Shown: piece after piece, positions 60,440-64,000 of the stretch
Position numbering within the stretch: the first letter of the stretch is position 1
How the letters are laid out: every line of letters begins with the position of its first letter
NCBI RefSeq assembly: GCF_963662255.1
Contig: NC_085052.1
Span: 29,832,654-29,896,653 of the forward strand
Direction of reading: 5' to 3'
Length of the DNA: 64,000 bases
Source of the DNA: Cinclus cinclus
Lineage: Eukaryota; Chordata; Aves; Passeriformes; Cinclidae
Translations under genes and position numbers: made by a program
The notes under the pieces: generated by a model
Seen by the model: the letters and a program-made list of their open reading frames with translations, nothing else
Told to the model about the DNA's origin: nothing
Databases searched by the model: none

Positions 60440-60750
60440 CTTTTGTATCACCAAACTCCTGAGCAAGCCTGGAGAGACGTGTCCCAAGCAGCTCCCGGTG
60501 TGAGCAGAAGGGGACTTTCGCCTCTGCCCGCTGGCTTTGCGGCTCTTCGGGAACAGGCGCTCGCCCAGGCTGGGACACACCCGGAGAGCTCAGGTGCGGG
60601 AGCGGGGCCAGCAGCAGCAGCGGAGCCGGTGGCCAGCAGATGGCACCGAGGTGCCACGCTTGTGGCCACCCGAGTGTGCCGAAATCTCCCCGGGGCTCCT
60701 GGGGGCGGCAGGGTTTGTAAAGCTCCGGATGCGTTTTTCCATTGCGGACA
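60440..60750. promoter_or_regulatory. Small GC-rich patch, candidate alternative promoter
   Basis: About 300 bp of CpG-containing sequence in an AT-rich setting, with GCAGCAGCAGCGG and a possible donor CAG/GTGCGG at 60593. An AP-1-like TGAGTCA is at 60848-60854, and a good TATA box (TATAAAAG) lies at 61086-61093 on the plus strand. No coding exon is recognised. If the host gene is ANK3, this could serve a further alternative first exon. Confidence 0.35.
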
Positions 60751-63300
60751 CTTAGGTGTTTAAGATGCGTATCTTGTTTAAACGAGCCCGTCTGAGGTGT
60801 TACACCAAGTAGTTCAGCGAGGGCACAGTTTTGTTCCTAAAAGCTGTTGAGTCACATCGGTGGCTATTATCCAGTCAGGAAATTCCCGTTGGGTCTTTTG
60901 TACGTCTGTTTATTTAATTTTTTTTTCCTGTGCATCTGTGTCTGTTTTTTGACCCTGCGCAAAAAAAGATGATGCTTTTTATACTGGCTTTTTTTTTTTT
61001 TTTTTTTTAATAGAATACCTTGTCAACAAAAGTAATGAGAACACTGTTCTGGTTTAAAGCCTTGCTCCTGAAGGCTATTCCCATGTATAAAAGGGAAGTG
61101 CTTTGCTGAACGAGATAACTCTGTGCTTGGAAAGGTTGTAGCTTTGTGTTAGCTACTACGCTTTCCTTTGCATGCATTTAAACGTGGACTCTTGGAAATG
61201 CATGCTCTCAATCTGAAATGCAGAACTAAGACTTTTAACGTCCTAGTGGATAGATAGATGTTGAGCGAAGCGTTGGAGAGAACAAAGCACATCTGCCTCT
61301 GCCCAAGCAGGTTGTTCCTTTCTCTCCCTCTTTCTTCTGAGAAGTTTGTGAGTGAGTGCTGCTCTTGCCTGAATGCCTTGGTGGAAGGTGGATACCCTCA
61401 TCTTCAACGAAGAAAGCACTTCTCAATGCTTTTCCTTTCCTTTCTGCTCTAGAGATTGTGCTAAGTCAGGGCAGCAGGAGCTCTTTGTTCTGTCTGCAGT
61501 GTTATGCATGGCTCCCCAGATTGCCTTTCTCTGGTAATTGATCCTTCCTTTCAGCATTTAATCAGTTTAGCAGGTTCAAGTGCCATCGTTCACGTTTATG
61601 ACTGTTCCCTGAAGTAACACATCTATTTAATATCTGTAGTGTGGGGGGCTGAGGGGGGAAGTGAGAGGTTATTTTAAGATAAGTATATTAACTGAGAAAA
61701 GGGATTTAAAAGAAAAACATGCAGAAAGGTGTTGATTTTTTTTTTTTCCATAAGGAAGTACAAGGTGAGTAATAGCATGGGAAGGATTAAGAGGATTTAA
61801 GGCTCTAATAGCCCAAACTGACTGGAGTGGATCTTAATGTGTATTTCCTAGATAGGACTTATGGGACTTCCCAGATCTTTCAGGAGACAAAGCCTTTTTA
61901 ATCATCAGCTGTGTAGGGAGGAATTTATTTGGTGAATGACATCTTGTTGCTGTTCTTAACTTGCCTTGCTTGCCTGGCTGCCATCATTGGCAGTCCTGGA
62001 ACAAGATGGATCCTTATATTTTTCAGAGTGATGCAGCAATGCCTGCAGTCACAGTGTATAAGTGCATTCCACATATGAAACACTGTTTTTTTTCTGTGGG
62101 CATACCACTGCATTTTCTACTGGGAGGAAATAAAGTGCAGATATGCAGCCAGACCTCCAGCCCCAGCTATGCTGAAATCATTGTTTTGTCTTGGGACAGC
62201 TTATCCATTGACAGAGTGTTCATCACTCAGTGCCTATCCCAGCTTTCTTTTTTTACTAAGTAGTAATTGCCCCTGCTAGCCACAGATCAATTAAATTCTG
62301 CATTTTTCTTGGTAGGAGATACTGTTGAATTACCTGCCATGTCTCCTGACATAATATAAAACAGTCCCAAAGAAAGGAATGTAAGAGAGAGAGTGAAAAA
62401 TAACAGCTTTGGGGAAATAAACAACAACAACAGCAACAAAAACAACAAACAACAACCCAAAATACTAATAGAAAAGTAGTGTTAGAATAAAAAAAATAGT
62501 CTTTGACATGCATGCTCCGATAGGTGGTTGTGTAATCTTGAAATTTAACGCAAATGTGCTTTTCCTGTCTTTGTAGCCCGCTCCTGTTAAAACTGGATCT
62601 CTGTGCTGACAGAAGAAATGCTGGGCTGTGTGTTGGGCTTGTGGTATTTAAAGGAACTAAAATAGTTGAAAATTAATAATTGGAGTCAGTCCTGTGCAAA
62701 CAGATTGGATTCAAGGCAGCAAAATTTGTAGAGTAATGTGTTTTATGGCAAAAGTTATGCAAGTTCTGCTCCTCTTTGAGAAACTTTGTTGCTTGAAGGT
62801 CCACTATGGGCTGTATTTTTTGAATGTGTTAGACCACTTAAAAAAGCAGCTTGCCTTTTTTCTCTTTTTGTTCGTGACTTAATCTGTATCAACTGAAGTT
62901 TATGAAACAAAAGTGCTCATTTATCCTTTTTTTTTTTTTTTGTCCTTGAGTGCTATTTAAAATGACTAGATCTTAATGCCAAGGCCATGGCCTGCATTTT
63001 GTGTTGCTGTTTCATCTCACACCTTTTCCTCAGGTCTCTCCAAGCATGCCAATTAATATTGAATTGCAATTCACTGAAAACTCTTAATGTGATCATGGCA
63101 AATGTTTGCACTAGTCTGATAACTCCAAATGTGATGGTGTTGGTTTAATATTGTGTTTGTATATGTGTATTCAGAACACTGTGATCTCAGCCAGCAGCAT
63201 TTGGAAGCAGAAGAGAGATTTGCCAGTGATGAGTCCGGGCTAGTCTCATGTGCTAGGTTGTATTGCTACTGAGATATTTCTGTTCTGTAACATTTTGGCC
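60751..63300. other. Non-coding sequence with TATA-like site and CAA-rich run
   Basis: Apart from the TATA-like element near 61.09 kb and a CAA-rich run at about 62420-62457, nothing is recognised. Confidence 0.6.
60989..61008 (+). repeat. T20 homopolymer
   Basis: Twenty consecutive T. No retroposed gene body is recognised beside it. Confidence 0.9.
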
Positions 63301-63310
63301 TCAGATGTAA

Positions 63311-63486
63311 TCACAGCATCATAGGTTAATTTAAGCTGGAAAAGATCCTTAAGATCATCAAGTCCACCACTAAACCGTGTCCTGAACTGCCACATGTACA
63401 CATCTTTTAACTACCTCCTGGGATCATGATTCCACCACTTCCACGTGTAGGAATCTTCCCAGTTTATCTGGTTTTTGACATTCCTG
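63311..63486 (-). mobile_element. CR1 LINE 3' fragment (diverged)
   Basis: The plus strand reads ATCACAGCATCATAGGTTAA, then GGAAAAGATCCTTAAGATCA and TCAAGTCCACCACTAAACC. This is a reverse-complement CR1 3' end, well diverged. It is 5' truncated and non-coding. Confidence 0.8.
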
Positions 63487-64000
63487 CAACAAACTGGAGA
63501 ATGACTTGGTTTGGGTTACAGCTGTAGGAAAATTGCCAGTGATGCAGACCTTGTTTTGTGCCCTCCAGTGGGGCTCCTGAGTGTCCTCGAGGGTCCTTCT
63601 GGTCTCTTTGAGCTGTCAGCAGGTGAGAAGATGGGGGACTGCAGCTGATGCATCTGATCTAGGCCAGGAAGTTCCTGTCTCTTGTGGGGCTGCATCTTCT
63701 GGGTCTGAGGAGATCTGCTGAAGGGACAGGGGATTGGGGGTTTTACCACTGGGATAGCATCAGTTGTAGTAAAAAGCAGTGAGAATCTGGCACCCGAGCA
63801 GCTCTGCAGCCATGGGACTAGGATGAAATATCTCTCACAAAGAAAAGTCATTTATCCCTTATCGCTGACCTCTGTGCTCTGTCATTGAGGAAATGAAGCA
63901 GTTGGTCTATTTACACCTGGAAGATGTAAATACATACCACATAAATAATAAATACATGTCTCAAATCATGGATGTTGAGGGAGAGAAGAAAATAAATTTT
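63487..64000. other. Non-coding sequence at the window edge
   Basis: No gene is recognised. A 111-codon minus-strand open frame at 63516-63851 has no known domain. Confidence 0.6.

Overview
This window is nuclear DNA from a vertebrate, almost certainly a bird and probably a songbird. It has one intron-split gene with GT-AG introns, CpG-island promoters, several CR1 LINE fragments and three solo endogenous-retrovirus LTRs of avian type. Nothing points to bacterial, phage or plasmid DNA. Most of the 64 kb is non-coding.

The one firmly identified gene is CDK1 (cyclin-dependent kinase 1), complete on the minus strand. Its coding exons run from 27468 (ATG) down to 20162 (stop). Seven coding exons join in frame to 302 residues with every key kinase residue intact. 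A non-coding first exon ends near 28372. The promoter lies in a CpG island at about 27.9-28.8 kb and carries a textbook G2/M cell-cycle layout: an E2F-like site, two CCAAT boxes 33 bp apart, then a CDE/CHR element.

Layout from left to right: 1-10.2 kb is non-coding sequence beyond the CDK1 3' end. LTR-1 is at 10.2-11.0 kb, with a CR1 fragment at 11.3-11.5 kb. Non-coding sequence follows to 19.9 kb, then CDK1 (about 19.9-28.5 kb). A degraded CR1 lies just upstream of the CDK1 promoter (28.85-29.2 kb). LTR-2 (31.2-31.9 kb) and LTR-3 (32.1-32.5 kb) are next. A second, larger CpG island is at 36.2-37.35 kb, and the rest is long non-coding sequence to 64 kb. That last part holds a 188-bp local duplication (46.4 and 48.2 kb), two more CR1 pieces (50.1 and 63.3 kb) and a small GC-rich patch near 60.5 kb.

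In human, CDK1 lies head-to-head with ANK3 and tail-to-tail with RHOBTB1. If that order holds here, the 36-37 kb island is a candidate plus-strand ANK3 promoter and the sequence to its right would be ANK3 first-intron DNA. A short ATG-to-splice-donor exon (36906-36983) fits this, but no ankyrin-repeat exon is in the window, so the link is inferred from gene order. I did not find a new multi-gene system. The most useful leads are the CDK1 promoter grammar, the same-orientation LTR pair flanking the whole of CDK1, the sharp-edged local duplication, and the unassigned CpG-island exon with its G-quadruplex motif.
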